A DNA stretch of 64,000 nucleotides. Source: Erigeron canadensis. Its lineage: Eukaryota; Streptophyta; Magnoliopsida; Asterales; Asteraceae. The stretch's first letter is position 1, and each line of letters starts with the position of its first letter. Positions 23,901-41,449 of the stretch are shown piece after piece. The notes below the pieces were generated by a model. The model did no database searches and had not been told where the DNA came from. It saw only the letters and a program-made list of their open reading frames with translations. Both the position numbers and the translations under genes were made by a program. The stretch is taken from NCBI RefSeq assembly GCF_010389155.1, contig NC_057765.1, positions 28,832,980-28,896,979 on the forward strand, given 5' to 3'.

Positions 23901-26900
23901 TGTCTGGCAGTTAAGCCCAGTTTTAGAAACATGAAGTCATCAACTCTTCCAAATCTTTCATCTACATCAGGTTCATTAGAAAGATATTCATGGTTTTCCT
24001 GCAAAAGAATACACAAGGGTCATACAGGTGTTAACACAATGACTATATGCTTAACACGGGTCACATCTTATGTTAAAAGCTGTATCTGATGAAAACAAAC
24101 AGGTCAAAAGTCACCAGAAGTGTAATTGTAGTTGCATAAGCTTCCAAGATCATATCAGTAGCAAAAACAAAAAAAAGATTACAGTATCATGAAAAAAATA
24201 GAATACTTTTTGAAATCATATGTGACACATACATATTTATTTAAGTTTTAACAAAAAGTGGTCCAGGTCAACCCAAATTGATCCAACCTGTTTCGATGTT
24301 TACAAAATTTTCCAGTATCTGACCCATTCATTTTTTGCCACCTCTACGGCTAAACTGGAAACACTTTCATGGGATAAATGTAGGATACTAAACACCTCGT
24401 GATAATTGGGCATGAAGGGTTCTTCCGCTCTAAAATAATTGCCCTCATCAGTTGCACTATTATTGGGGCCATTATCGAAATCCCAGGTTCCAGATTCATC
24501 ATATTGACCCCCATCAAAGTCATTGTTGTCATACGCTTCATAATCATGTTCCACAGAACTTTGGGAATAAGAGAAGGTATCTGTCGGTCTTCTACTATTT
24601 TCGTCAAACAGATTGACTAGATCCTTGAGACTTGGTGTGATTTCCTTGTTCTTTAGAACGTTAATTCCCATTTGTTCCACACAGTCTGGACATGTATGAA
24701 ACAATAAATAGTTCAGAGAAAAGAAGAAATAGCAACCTACTTTCCTCGTATATCTGTTTATAGCTACATACTTTAAATTCTACTCACAGTAGTAACACAC
24801 TCTTATTATTCTCAGATGTATAGCAACATTCAATCTGATAAAGTATAGTTAATTATATGGCACCGCCGCGCAGATTTTAAAATTTTTAGCCAAGTGACTA
24901 TTGGCTTCCTCATATGCCATGTTATATTAGACTAGGAAACTATATACAATCTACATTAGGTAAATAGTATTCTATTCTGATACACCCCTGCAAGCTAAGG
25001 ATGGAATAACCTGTAGCTTTGGATTAAAAAAATACAGTTTCCTATGTCGTTCAGAAAAAAATTATGTTCAGACAAAAGATCACAAGGATTATTATAATAG
25101 AGATTCTAAACTTGCTATCTAACAATAATTTTTAGTGCATCTAAAAGATCTTTCATACTGTGCCCAATCCCAAAATTAGTTCCAAGTCAGCTACTAGCCT
25201 ACTAGACAACAAGAGGAAATCACATGTCACGTCAGCTTTTGATAGTGAGTTGCTATAAATAGAAATCAGGTAGGTTGCTATTTCTTGTAAATTGACCCTT
25301 CTGAGAAATGCAAGAAAATTTCAATCTAGCAAAAAACAAACCTCTGGCATAAGAAATGTCAATTGTATCTGCTAAATCACTTTGGGTTGAAGAAGACATG
25401 CATTTCCCAGGCACTTCAAGTGAATCAAAAAGCACTCGACACCCACCATACACTCCAAGATTATGAAGCAATAGACCTTTTGCTCCACCTTCATCAAACT
25501 GGGCAGACGTTTGATGATATAGAGGATCCACAGAAAACCCAACTACAAAATCAAGATATTCCCTGAGGCCGTTTTATAGAAATTAGAGAAAAAAAAACGT
25601 CAGTGATTCCCTTACCATCAAACTTCTTCACGTTAAGAGTGTCAAATGACTGTTCCAGTGTTGAAAGAGGAGACACCTACATTTTTTTTATTTATTCAAT
25701 CCTCGTATTCAAATAATTAAACTAGAGGTGGCAAGCTCAGCCCAGTTACTTTTGAGTAGGTCGATTTGGGTTACATTTAATTCGGATTGGGTCATATAAC
25801 AAATTTCATCAGAAATCAAAATTGGCCAATCAAACAAACGGGTCCAAAGTTGCCAAAAGTGTATGAATACAGGTTACAATCTCTTATTATCATAGACTAG
25901 GAGTATCAGGGTTCATATTTAACACTATAATTATGAAAAAAAACTTTGGAAATGGACAAAGAAGAGTTTGTGGGTCAATCCAACCAGACAAGATCCAACC
26001 CATTTCAACCTCCACTAAAATGCACATTTTCCAACACAAACCTATGTGCCCCGTTACCCAAACCACAATGCATATTTAGTCACCTCTAATTTAAACAACA
26101 CCGCATATAGAATGATGGAAGACCTTTCGATCCTGCTCCTTCTTCAAAGTTTGCTTCACTTGCTCATTGGCAGCATTGACATCCTCTAAACTGTCTGATT
26201 TGTCAATATAAAGCAAATATTAACCACAAGCTAATAAAGTCTTAAAACTTGCACTGAGTAAGACTTTCTTGAACCAAAAAAGAAAAAACCTAGAGATTAC
26301 AATGTAGACAAGACCTTATTGTTTAAGAAGAATATAATATTATAAAGCTAACCTTGTTCCATGTCCATTCCAACTCGATTGATCCCTCCAAGGACCTTAT
26401 ATGCCTCAGCATGGACAGAATCGACTCTCATTGAGTATATTTTAACTCCTGCTTCCAGAGTGCAACTTGCCTGCACTCAAAACAGGCAATGGAACATTCA
26501 TTGGTACTTCAACATTAGTCTTAAAGTTTAAACTTAAAATTCAATAAAACTTTTGGCTACTAGTCAGTATAGAAGAGAGCTTTGGACGCATAACTGAACC
26601 AGCAAGTTTACACAGGTTCAAGATTTTTCTCAATGAAAGTAACCCTACTGCCAAAGGGGTTTAGGCTTATGATTGTGAGTAATCAACGAGTTGCTATACT
26701 ATAATTTGACCACGTAGCCAAACAAGTGCAGCCCTATACGTTTCTTAAGCAGATATCTTGGAGCCATTTGGAATATCCCTACCCCCTTAAAGGCATAGCC
26801 AGTATGCATTAACAACATTCAACAAAATATAAAGGTTCTTCACCTTTGTTTCTTTCTAAGTGATAATTAACTTACATAGACAACAAAGCCAACTGCTAAT

Positions 26901-28245
26901 CTCAGTTCTCACTTCTCAGAACCTTTTTTATACAAGCCATATATCAACTAATGGCCATTGCGAAGTTAAAAGCCAGTAAGCAAAAACAAACAAAATGAAA
27001 GACCAGCCCGAATGGTGCAATTTTACTCCAAAAGTTCTCAGAATCCATAACTTTTAATAAACTTCCATTTTAATCAACACCAAACTAACATCCAACACCG
27101 TGACATGACAACCTTAAACAGAAAAAACCTAGTTAAACTTAAAAAGACATAAATTTACAACATCAATGAACTTTTCAACATAGATAAATGAGACAATGAT
27201 GATCATATACTATATACCTTCTGGAAATTAGTCTCGACATTACTTGATTCTTCAACTTTAATAATCTCGAAAATATGATCAATCAAATCCAACTCCCATG
27301 TATTCTTCTGGTTAATTTTCTGCATCCCAATCATAACACTTATTCAAAACATTATTATCTTACTTATCGAACTTTCAAATATTGTTATTATATGTATCTG
27401 GTTGGCTTATTATGACTTGCAAACCACAACATAACAAAATAGGCACAAGATACATACAATATCAATATCTGCATATATATATATATATATATATAGGGTA
27501 ACACTCCGGTGAGAACACTCTTAAAATAAGAACGGTGAGAACACCTTAAAAACATCATTTTGATGCATTAAAAGTCCATAAAACTAACATAGTGTATAAC
27601 TAATTATCATTATTTAAGTGTTTAACAACACATTCATCCGTCAAAATCGAAATAATCATGTTTTTTGTTTTGTGCATCCATCTTGGATGCATATTCATCA
27701 AAATGATGCATCCAACAAAAAACATGATTTTTTCGATTTTGATGAATCAATGTGTTGTTAAACACTTAATGATAATTAGTTATGCACTATGTCAGTTTTA
27801 TGGACTTTTAATGCATCAAAATGATGATTTTAAGGTGTTTTACCGTTCTTATTTTAAAACTGTTCTTATTTGATTATATATATATATATATATACATTTT
27901 AAAATAACTTATCATATTTACATTTCACAAAAAATAACTAAAATCTCAATATATACACAGATAAATTATACATACATTTTCGCTAGCGAGTTTGATGCAG
28001 TTCTGAAACAAGTCCATAATCTGTTCAGGGCCTAAAAATTTATCATCCTTAGGATCAGCATTGTTATTATTAAGAGTGACCGGTTTTCGGCGTATAAAGG
28101 CGGCGCGTGCGGCACGGGCCTGAGCGCGTTCGAGGTTGTCATCGTTGGAGCCGAGACAAAAAGTGTTGTTGGCAGGAGGGGAAAAAATGGTGGTTGGTTT
28201 TTGTTTGTGTACTTGTGTTGGATTAGGGCTTAGGGTTTCTGCCAT
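20988..28245 (-). CDS. CAP-H: Condensin complex subunit 2 (CAP-H, kleisin; Barren homologue)
   Basis: Thirteen exons: 27976-28245, 27218-27319, 26353-26470, 26124-26194, 25616-25676, 25342-25542, 24396-24685, 23854-23998, 23083-23336, 22575-22605, 22307-22446, 21503-21610, 20988-21194. They sum to 1,998 nt (665 aa), close to the Arabidopsis protein. CAP-H is the kleisin that bridges the SMC2-SMC4 heads of condensin I and recruits the HEAT subunits for mitotic and meiotic chromosome compaction. Recognisable blocks: KINQKNTWELDLIDHI (N-terminal kleisin helix), YKVLGGINRVG, VDPLYHQTSAQFDEGGAKGL, GVYGGCRVLFDS, NAWAGPDHWKYQKAK, LPEDCHYQPEDLVKLF and the C-terminal ISPHLCFICLLHLANEH. The acceptor of exon 9 is the one at 23,337 (phase 1); a nearer CAG at 23,378 would break the frame. 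Exon 10 is 31 nt. Introns carry a SINE (intron 11) and a large fold-back (intron 1). Single-copy housekeeping gene; high certainty. Confidence 0.95.
22015..22250 (+). mobile_element. Au-like SINE in CAP-H intron 11
   Basis: Conserved SINE body: TGGGGGAGGTTAAGATGTGG, CAGCCTTACCCCTACC and AGAGACTGCTTCCAGGTTC. It is followed by a non-conserved part with AGGATAGAACCCTTAACCTC. It matches the general form of the angiosperm Au SINE family. The Pol III A and B boxes are not clear, so it may be 5'-truncated. Confidence 0.6.
27490..27880. mobile_element. Long fold-back MITE in CAP-H intron 1
   Basis: Two arms of roughly 165 bp face each other. CTTAAAATAAGAACGGTGAG (left, about 27,520) matches the reverse complement of TTACCGTTCTTATTTTAA (right, about 27,840), and AACATGATT/AATCATGTT and GTGTTTAACAACACATT/AATGTGTTGTTAAACAC also pair. 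It is flanked on both sides by (TA)n runs (about 27,474-27,494 and 27,875-27,894), as in the MITEs at 6,455-7,225. Non-coding; a frame running through it is accidental. Confidence 0.8.
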
Positions 28246-29703
28246 TTTTTATTATTTTTTTTCTTTGTGAAATTTGTAATTGGATTTAACTTTTGAAATG
28301 TTTGTTTGTTTCAGAGATTTTGTGGAAATTAGGAGCGCATTTTAATTTTATTTTTAATTTATTTTTTTTCCCGAATGGAAGTGATGAGGTTTGAGGAGGA
28401 TTTATTTTCCCTCTCTTAATTTGAAACATGAACCTTAATTATTTTATGACACGCCTTCCATATAATCCAAAACATTTGTTTTTCTTTTAAAATAAAAATT
28501 TGAATTCAACGACATCACTTTCATATATCTAATTTCAATTTTAAAGAAAAATTCATATTTGAACCCCCCTGCTCCCCCTTTATCAAAATTTAAACAAAGG
28601 TTTTAGGTTACTCCATTTGCTATTTTATCTATTGATGATGAATATTTCTTCGTAGGATCTCAATGTAAATCACAAAATGTCTAAGCATATTGGAAACTTC
28701 AATAACAAGTTAACAAACCGTTTCATAATACTGAATCACATATTGAAATCCTTTTCACTTCAATCCAACCATTGTCGGCTTAAGCTTTCTAGTGGCTTTA
28801 AACGAGATCAATTTCAGGGCTAGTATACAAACTAAAGTAAATTATTATGTATAAAAAAATGTACCTTTCTAGCTGTTACTGTTTCCCTATTCTGCTATTG
28901 CTGGGTTGTTGTTGGAACCGATTTGTCATTCAGCGAATCAACGTATACACATAAAATAAAAATTATTTAATGTTGACAGATTAAACACTAAAGTTCTATT
29001 TCTAAGAATTATAAAATTTCATCCTTCCATTATCACTTATGAGAAAAGATATGCTTTTCCCAAACTAATGTCACCTATGTTTTTACATAGCTACATTCTC
29101 TCATAAAAAACTTTTATGAGAAGTTTGTATATATCGAATTAGTAGCTAACATTTCCCTTAACACATATGTAATTATTAAATTCGATTCTATGTTTTTTAT
29201 GACCATAATGTTACGCAATTTATTTATTATATATAATTATTGCCACCAATGAGTGGACTTTAAATTTAATATGGTCTATTAGATTAATCTATTGCCTCAT
29301 TTGGAACGTTTAAACTCTTCCTTTAAACAAGGACTTTATCTACAAGTTTGTTGCTTTGTAATAAAAAACGTGTGCTTAAACTATACCTTTTTAGTATATG
29401 CCGTATTAAGGTTCCCATTTAAAAAGGATAGTTAGTTGGCAAATTAAAATACATGTCACTATTAAATGTTACCCTTATGGCCTTATCCCTTATCTTAAAC
29501 AAAATTTACTTTCACTGTACATTTCGATAACAACAAACCAAAGAGAAATCTTATGACTATTTAAAATTCAATTTCATATGTTTCCATCCAACAATTACAC
29601 AAACTTGTGTGTATATATAAAGATACATTTCTAAGCTTTTTCTACAGTATTACTAATTAAATCATTAGCTTTTCAAATCATTGAAAATACAGATTCAAAC
29701 ACA
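28246..29703. other. Intergenic region upstream of CAP-H
   Basis: Should contain the CAP-H promoter and 5' UTR next to 28,246. A segment at about 28,968-29,060 resembles 31,845-31,945 (both contain TTGACA(G/A)ATTAAACACT and CTTCCATTATCA(C/T)TTATG). No gene seen. Confidence 0.5.
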
Positions 29704-30333
29704 ATGGCTCCAAACAACAAAACAAATGTTACCTTGTCATTTAACGATTTCAAAAAACAAAAACTCGAGGATAACTTGAAAAAATGGAAGTGGGAAGAAG
29801 TGATTGTGCTTAGCGATGCGGAAGATGAAGAAGTTGACGATTTGCATTACGATGATGATGATGACAAATTTCCGAATTGCATTACGATGGTGACGATGAT
29901 GATTTTCTTTTCTTAGATAACTTTGTGGTCTTGGATAATGTTCCTTTTATCGAAAATAATCTTAACCATGTAAGTAACATATCTACAATATTAACTCCCA
30001 ACTTTTATTCAATGTATATTTTTAACAAAATAATGACGTTCTATATAGGAAAATTTGTAAGGTGATAATGAATTTGATATGTTCAATGACTTTGTTATAT
30101 TGGATGAAATTCAACCCAACAAAGGTCATGCTAATCTGGTATGTAATAGCATGTCCACATTGTGTACGAGTGCTTTTCATTTGTCTTTTTTAATTCTCTT
30201 TTTATTTGCTATATATCAGATTTACGACGTTGACGATGAGATCCCAATTCATTCAATAAAACGAAGCAAAAAGGATCAAGTCGTTGTCAAAAGTAGAAAC
30301 CACATGAATCGTAAGTGTTATCGTCGTAGGTGA
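29704..30333 (+). pseudogene. Unrecognised small acidic-protein gene, probably frame-broken
   Basis: I do not recognise a family. An ATG in AACACAATGGCT context opens a lysine-rich start (LSFNDFKKQKLEDNLKKWK), then acidic runs (VLSDAEDEEVDDLHYDDDDD). The frame then shifts: a 35-bp direct duplication (TTGCATTAC at 29842 and again at 29877) moves the acidic continuation DDDDFLFLDNFVVLDNVPF into another frame. Exon borders look plausible at AACCAT|GTAAGT (29,969) and near GTAAG|GTGATAATG (30,062). A second module resembling the first (EFDMFNDFVILDE) follows, then CTG|GTATGT and a TATCAG acceptor before a basic tail (IHSIKRSKKDQVVVK...CYRRR, stop 30,331-30,333). The repeated F-x-x-F-x-x-FV(V/I)LD pattern suggests the protein was real. 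Without an annotated relative the break may be misjudged. Confidence 0.45.
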
Positions 30334-32124
30334 TGAAGATGATGAAGTTGACGACTAGATGTTTAGATGTCATTTATATCATCTTTCTTGAATAAGTTAT
30401 TGGTTTAGTTGTTTCACTAACTATGTTTTCTATTTTACTTTTAGGTTGGTTTTTTACTTTGAATTATTCCATATAAAGTTGACTGCTTGTCATCTTTGAA
30501 GGATTTAATAAACTTTTTCTTATATTGGTGTTATATTGTGGTATGTTGGAACATAATCCATGTGATATTCTACATATGAATACTTTGAGTTGCTGATATT
30601 TATTCTGACATTATTTAAGCTAGGATCACGATATTAAATAAGATGTTACTTTAATATTAACGCATACAACATTTTGAATTATTTAAACAAGTCATAAATA
30701 CAAATACTAGATACCATATAAGTACCACCTTTATTTGTAAAAAATGTTCGATTACTTTATTCGGCTGGTATTGTATTTCATATCACTCGATTAATTGTCA
30801 AGCTACAATAATACTTTTACATATGCATATTACAATATAAATATTGACTGAAAACAATTATAGATATAAGTATTAAAATGTGTAGCTTCATGAATAATAT
30901 TTTAAAATAATAATATTTTAACTCTTTACATAAACCAAATATTAGTTGATTTATTTACTTTTATTCAGATTGTTTAACCAAATATAATGTCATCCAATAA
31001 ACATAAATTTAGTGGGAATTTAACCAATAAACATGAAATTTAATCATCATCTAACTTTATGTATCATATATTAATTTATATTTACATTAATATATTTAAA
31101 GTATTGTTACAAACATTTTTTTAGGATTTAAATATAATGACTACGAGAATTATGCCATTAACAATAATAACCTAGTATTTTAGCATACAGATGAGAAAAG
31201 CATGGAAATTTATTTGGCAGCAAAATTTGTTAACATATCTTAGCCGTATTTTTGTTAAACATAACACTTATCTTATAAAATAGATGACTTTGTTACATAT
31301 ATAACACAGGAGGATTGAAATATTATAAAACTGATTTATAATCAAACTAATTGAGAAAATTTTGGAATTTTAATTTTCAATCACAATTTTCCCTCCACTT
31401 TTTAAAATAACATAACATTTCGTGTTTGAAATGGAAGGATGAGAAAGTAAAAAATGAAGATATAAAAAATGGGTTTGAAATGAAAGGCGTGAAAGATGAT
31501 GCTTAAAAAGAATGAAAACACTTTACAATTCACTGCATAAATATGGATTTTCATAAGTGTTCGTATTATTGGTTTGAATACATCTCATTTGAGGTTTCTA
31601 ACTTATGTTTGGATCCTATATTTTTTATGACTTTGTCATTTTGTTTCTTGACTATTATAAAAAATTTTCTGTTTTTTAGTGTGACATATAGATTTACTTA
31701 AATAAATGTTACCCGAGCTACGCACGGGTATTGTACTAGTTTTATATGTGTTGGTCGTGGGATCAATCCGTGAAAGACTGATAGTGTCAGGTATCCATTT
31801 AAATCCTAATCTACTACTCAATGATAAGTTTTTAGACAAAGAATAAAATGATTTATAAATTGACAAATTAAACACTGGAAGTCTATCTCAAAGAATAAAG
31901 TACAAAATTTCATACTTCCATTATCATTTATGAAAAAGACATACTGTAGTTTTCTTGCTTTAATACAACACTCGCAGTATCAAATACTACTACTCAGTTA
32001 CATACAGGATTCTTTTTTTACAGAACCTTTATACATTTACATTACACTTGCATATTCCAAAAGAATTATATAAAAAAATTAGGAAAATTAAAAAAGATAG
32101 AAGTGATGGCAACTCCTGGTGAGA
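30334..32124. other. AT-rich intergenic region
   Basis: No coding evidence. Contains a Helitron-like 3' end at 31,711-31,739 and, next to it, the 31,845-31,945 segment that resembles 28,968-29,060. The last few hundred bases are probably the CERK1-like 3' UTR. Confidence 0.5.
31711..31739 (+). mobile_element. Helitron-like 3' terminus
   Basis: ACCCGAGCTACGCACGGGT hairpin (31711-31729; stem ACCCG/CGGGT plus GC/GC), then ATTGTA and CTAG (31736-31739) followed by T. The upstream TC end was not identified, so the extent of the element is unknown. Confidence 0.6.
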
Positions 32125-38321
<6,197 letters not shown>

Positions 38322-39324
38322 GATTTATGATTTTTTTTTGTTTTTTTTTGTTAGGGTTTCATGTGAAAGAGTTGACCTGTGAAAATGTTTGTTCTGATGA
38401 TGAAGATTATATGATTGAAGAAATTATAATAGTAATATTTGGGTTAAAGAATATTTATGGAATAAATGGAAGGTGAAGTTTGACCGATTAAACAAAAAAA
38501 AAATGTATGTCGGGTTTTATGTGTTGGCGTGTTTGACTAAGTTTGATTATTGCCGCCATTGAAAGTCTTCGCTTTTTGTGTTTTTTTTCTCACTTCAATT
38601 TCTTTGTTTGACTTATCTAGAACTAGCACGGTACTCGCGCAATGTGACGGTAGTCAGAACGACGATGGTGTATTGGTGGAAGCGACTGTTGGTAGTGGAG
38701 GCGGTGTCAAGTGATGTAGATAATTGATTTAAAAGGTTAATGAAGATATTTTAAAAGATAAAAGACTGGTAGTGTAATTTATTTTACATAATTTCCTCAT
38801 GTAACATTTAAAGAGATAGTTGTTTTTTTGTATTAGATAGTATAAAAGTATAGATTAGTGTATAAGAGAATTAAGATTAAGAAATAAGGGTATTTTGGGT
38901 ATAAAAAAGTGCTGAAATTTCCTAAAATAGAGAATTCAATATGTTTTATAAAGGGTTATAGATATTCGTTTTTAGTTTTTACTACATCTCTCAGTTTCTA
39001 ACACAGATCAACACGACACGACTTGATCTTAAAAGAAATTTCGTGTTAAGCCTTAACATGTTTCGTGTCTTAATAAGTTTGAAGCTGTCTTAACATGCCC
39101 GGACCTGTTAAGACACGAAAAGATCTGTAATATACATATGTGCCGAATGAAACCTCCTAAGAAACCTGTTAAGATCAGACAAGACCTCCTTTTAGCAGGT
39201 CTCTTACACTTGAGTGATAAAAATGATCGGGTGGATCTGTGATCTTTTAGATGCTATGCACTGATGATTTGTGAAAATAAATAAAGGCTACAAAATTGAT
39301 TTCTATAATATTAAGAAACTATAA
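38322..39324. other. Upstream region of the CERK1-like gene
   Basis: The promoter/5' UTR should lie in the first few hundred bases. A Helitron-like element occupies 38,623-38,962. The remainder, with repeated AAGACCTGTTAAGA-type words near 39,050-39,200, holds nothing recognised. Confidence 0.5.
38623..38962 (-). mobile_element. Small Helitron-like element
   Basis: On the minus strand it starts TCTATAACCC after A and ends CTAG before T, with GCGCGAGTACCGTG just before the end. Its AT-rich part matches 50,040-50,190 in word order (AAGATA...TAATTTATTT...TGCTGAA(A)TTTCCTAAAAT). Confidence 0.6.
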
Positions 39325-40289
39325 GGGTGTAATTGGTAGGAGGAAATAAAGTTAGAGAAATGGAAATGATACCATTTCCCTTGTTTGGATGGTTAGAGAA
39401 AAAGGAACACGGAGAAAAGTAACTCTCAGAGAAATTAGTTTGTATATGTTCTCATTTCTTTCCATTTTGCAAAGAAATCATATTAGTGAAGCACATTTCT
39501 CCGTTGGATTTTTCTAGAGAAATAGTCACACTTTTTTAAAATGAGGGGTATAAATATTTACATCACGTGAATGACACATTTTTCGCCAAATCAAAATCCC
39601 TCCAAACCCTAGCCTCTCCAAACTAGTTCAATAATCAACCAATCCTCTGCTCCTTCATTGCCTTTTTCTCCCTTTTCAAATCCAGGAGCTTTTTTCATAT
39701 CAAAAATCCTACACTGAAGTGTGTTGTGGCGGTGCAGTGCCGATGGGAACAATGGTTGGTTGGGGTGGTGAGAGATGGACTGATGGTGATGTGTATTTTA
39801 AGTTGGGTAAAAAATGTTATTGGCTTTGTATCTATGTGTGTGATGTAGGATAAATAGTTGGAAGAACAAATAAGCTATCCATGGATGCTCTGATGATTCT
39901 TTGATGCTACCATCAAGAAAGAAAAAAAAAAAAGAAACAGTGGGATGAAATCTTGGAAATCTATGTTATCATCATTTAATTATTAACTTTAAAGATATAT
40001 TTATTATATTTTTAAAATGTAAATTAAGGATATATATAATATAATATGTAATTATAAATAACAAGTAGATACACTTTTTATTTCTAAAGTTTCAATTTTT
40101 TATAAAATTAGATTGATGCGTCTATTTTCATTTCTTTGCTTTTTCTTACCAAACATAAAATGATTTCCCCTTATTTTTAAAATTGAATTATCTGTCATTA
40201 CCAAATAAAAGAATTCAATTTCAATTCTCAATCAATTTCATTTCTCTATCCATTTCATTTCTTAGAATTTCTCCCTACTAAACGTGCCC
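39325..40289. mobile_element. Tourist/PIF-Harbinger-like non-autonomous element, 965 bp
   Basis: Inverted ends GGGTGTAATTGGTAGGAGG and CCCTACTAAACGTGCCC (15 of 23 positions pair) are flanked on both sides by TAA (39322-39324 and 40290-40292), the 3-bp target duplication of PIF/Harbinger elements. No transposase seen. Confidence 0.75.
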
Positions 40290-40914
40290 TAAGTTATACA
40301 CTAGTACACGACAAACGAAAAACACAATACCAAACCATGACCCGTAAGCTTGATAAAAAACAACTAAAAAACCTAAAACGAACTTTAAATGACCGAGGTA
40401 CACAAAATGCAAGATCTTGACAAAATCAGGAAACATGTTGATCTGATTAGAAACCTTCCTCACTACAAGAGAAACTATAATCGGAGAAATTTTCTTTTTA
40501 AAACGACATATTATCAACTCTGGTTTAACCTTTACGTGAAATGGGGCATTGAAACAAGATAAAGGAGAATAAAGAGTGTGGTTCGGTTCTCATCATGCTG
40601 GTTCCAAGTTGCAACTGATCTATGTTGAGGTGTACAGAGTGGTGAAACTGTATACCTATGGCAACCAAAAACGATTTCAGGGATGGATTAGTACACATAT
40701 GATCGACTTAAAAACATAATTAATCAGATTGGATTATAAAAGTTGAGTTGAACCAAGTGATAATCAATTTAACACTACTAGAAGTGTATGCTATAATATA
40801 TCAATCAGAAGGAGGGGTCAGAGAGTGATTAGTCTCATCCAACTAACACAATTTCTTAACTTTCATCTCAAATTAATGACTAAATCAACATAATTTTATA
40901 TAGGGATTAGTTTC
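40290..40914. other. Intergenic spacer
   Basis: No gene. An 80-codon minus-strand open frame straddling the Tourist border has no family resemblance. Confidence 0.45.
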
Positions 40915-41190
40915 CTCGAATGTAAGAAACTTTGAACAAATGTCTATTGTAGGAAATAACTAAAGTTGTGTGTATTGTATGTAAACAACTTTGAAATAAT
41001 GTTTATTGTATGTAAGAATTTCGTTTCAACCAATTAAAATCTGACAAGTGACACCTGTATATGGTTGACACATATGTTTTCTTACATACAATAAACATTT
41101 TTTCAAGTTACTTACATACAATACACATAACTTTAATTTTTTCCTACTATAAAAATTCGGTCAAAGATAGTTACATTCCCTTTTATATAA
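40915..41190. mobile_element. Fold-back MITE
   Basis: Strong inverted repeat. GTATTGTATGTAA and AATGTTTATTGTATGTAAGAA on the left (40,970-41,010) mirror TTCTTACATACAATAAACATT and TTACATACAATACACATAAC on the right (41,079-41,131). Arms extend outward to GAATGTAAGAAACTTTGA and TCAAAGATAGTTACATTC. Confidence 0.8.
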
Positions 41191-41449
41191 CAGCGCCTTC
41201 CAATCCAGCAACCAACCTCATTTAATGTCAAATGTTAGTTTCGCCACAAATGTCATTTTGATCCTGATTTCAACTCCAAAATAAAAAGATCGATCGTCAC
41301 AAACGTTTTCAAATTCAGATTACAATTAAGAAATTCATGAAACTGAAACAAAGACGTAATTCATGAAATTGAAACAATTATCCAAATCATAAAATTAAAC
41401 CGATGACAAACTAATTTCAAAAGCGAATGTAGTTCATATCAGTTAAGCA
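41191..41449. other. 3' flank of the intact F-box gene
   Basis: Related sequence (AATTTGATCATGATTTCAAA, CAAAATAAA) recurs downstream of the other F-box copies near 43,690, 45,010 and 62,050, so this is part of the duplicated unit. Confidence 0.6.
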
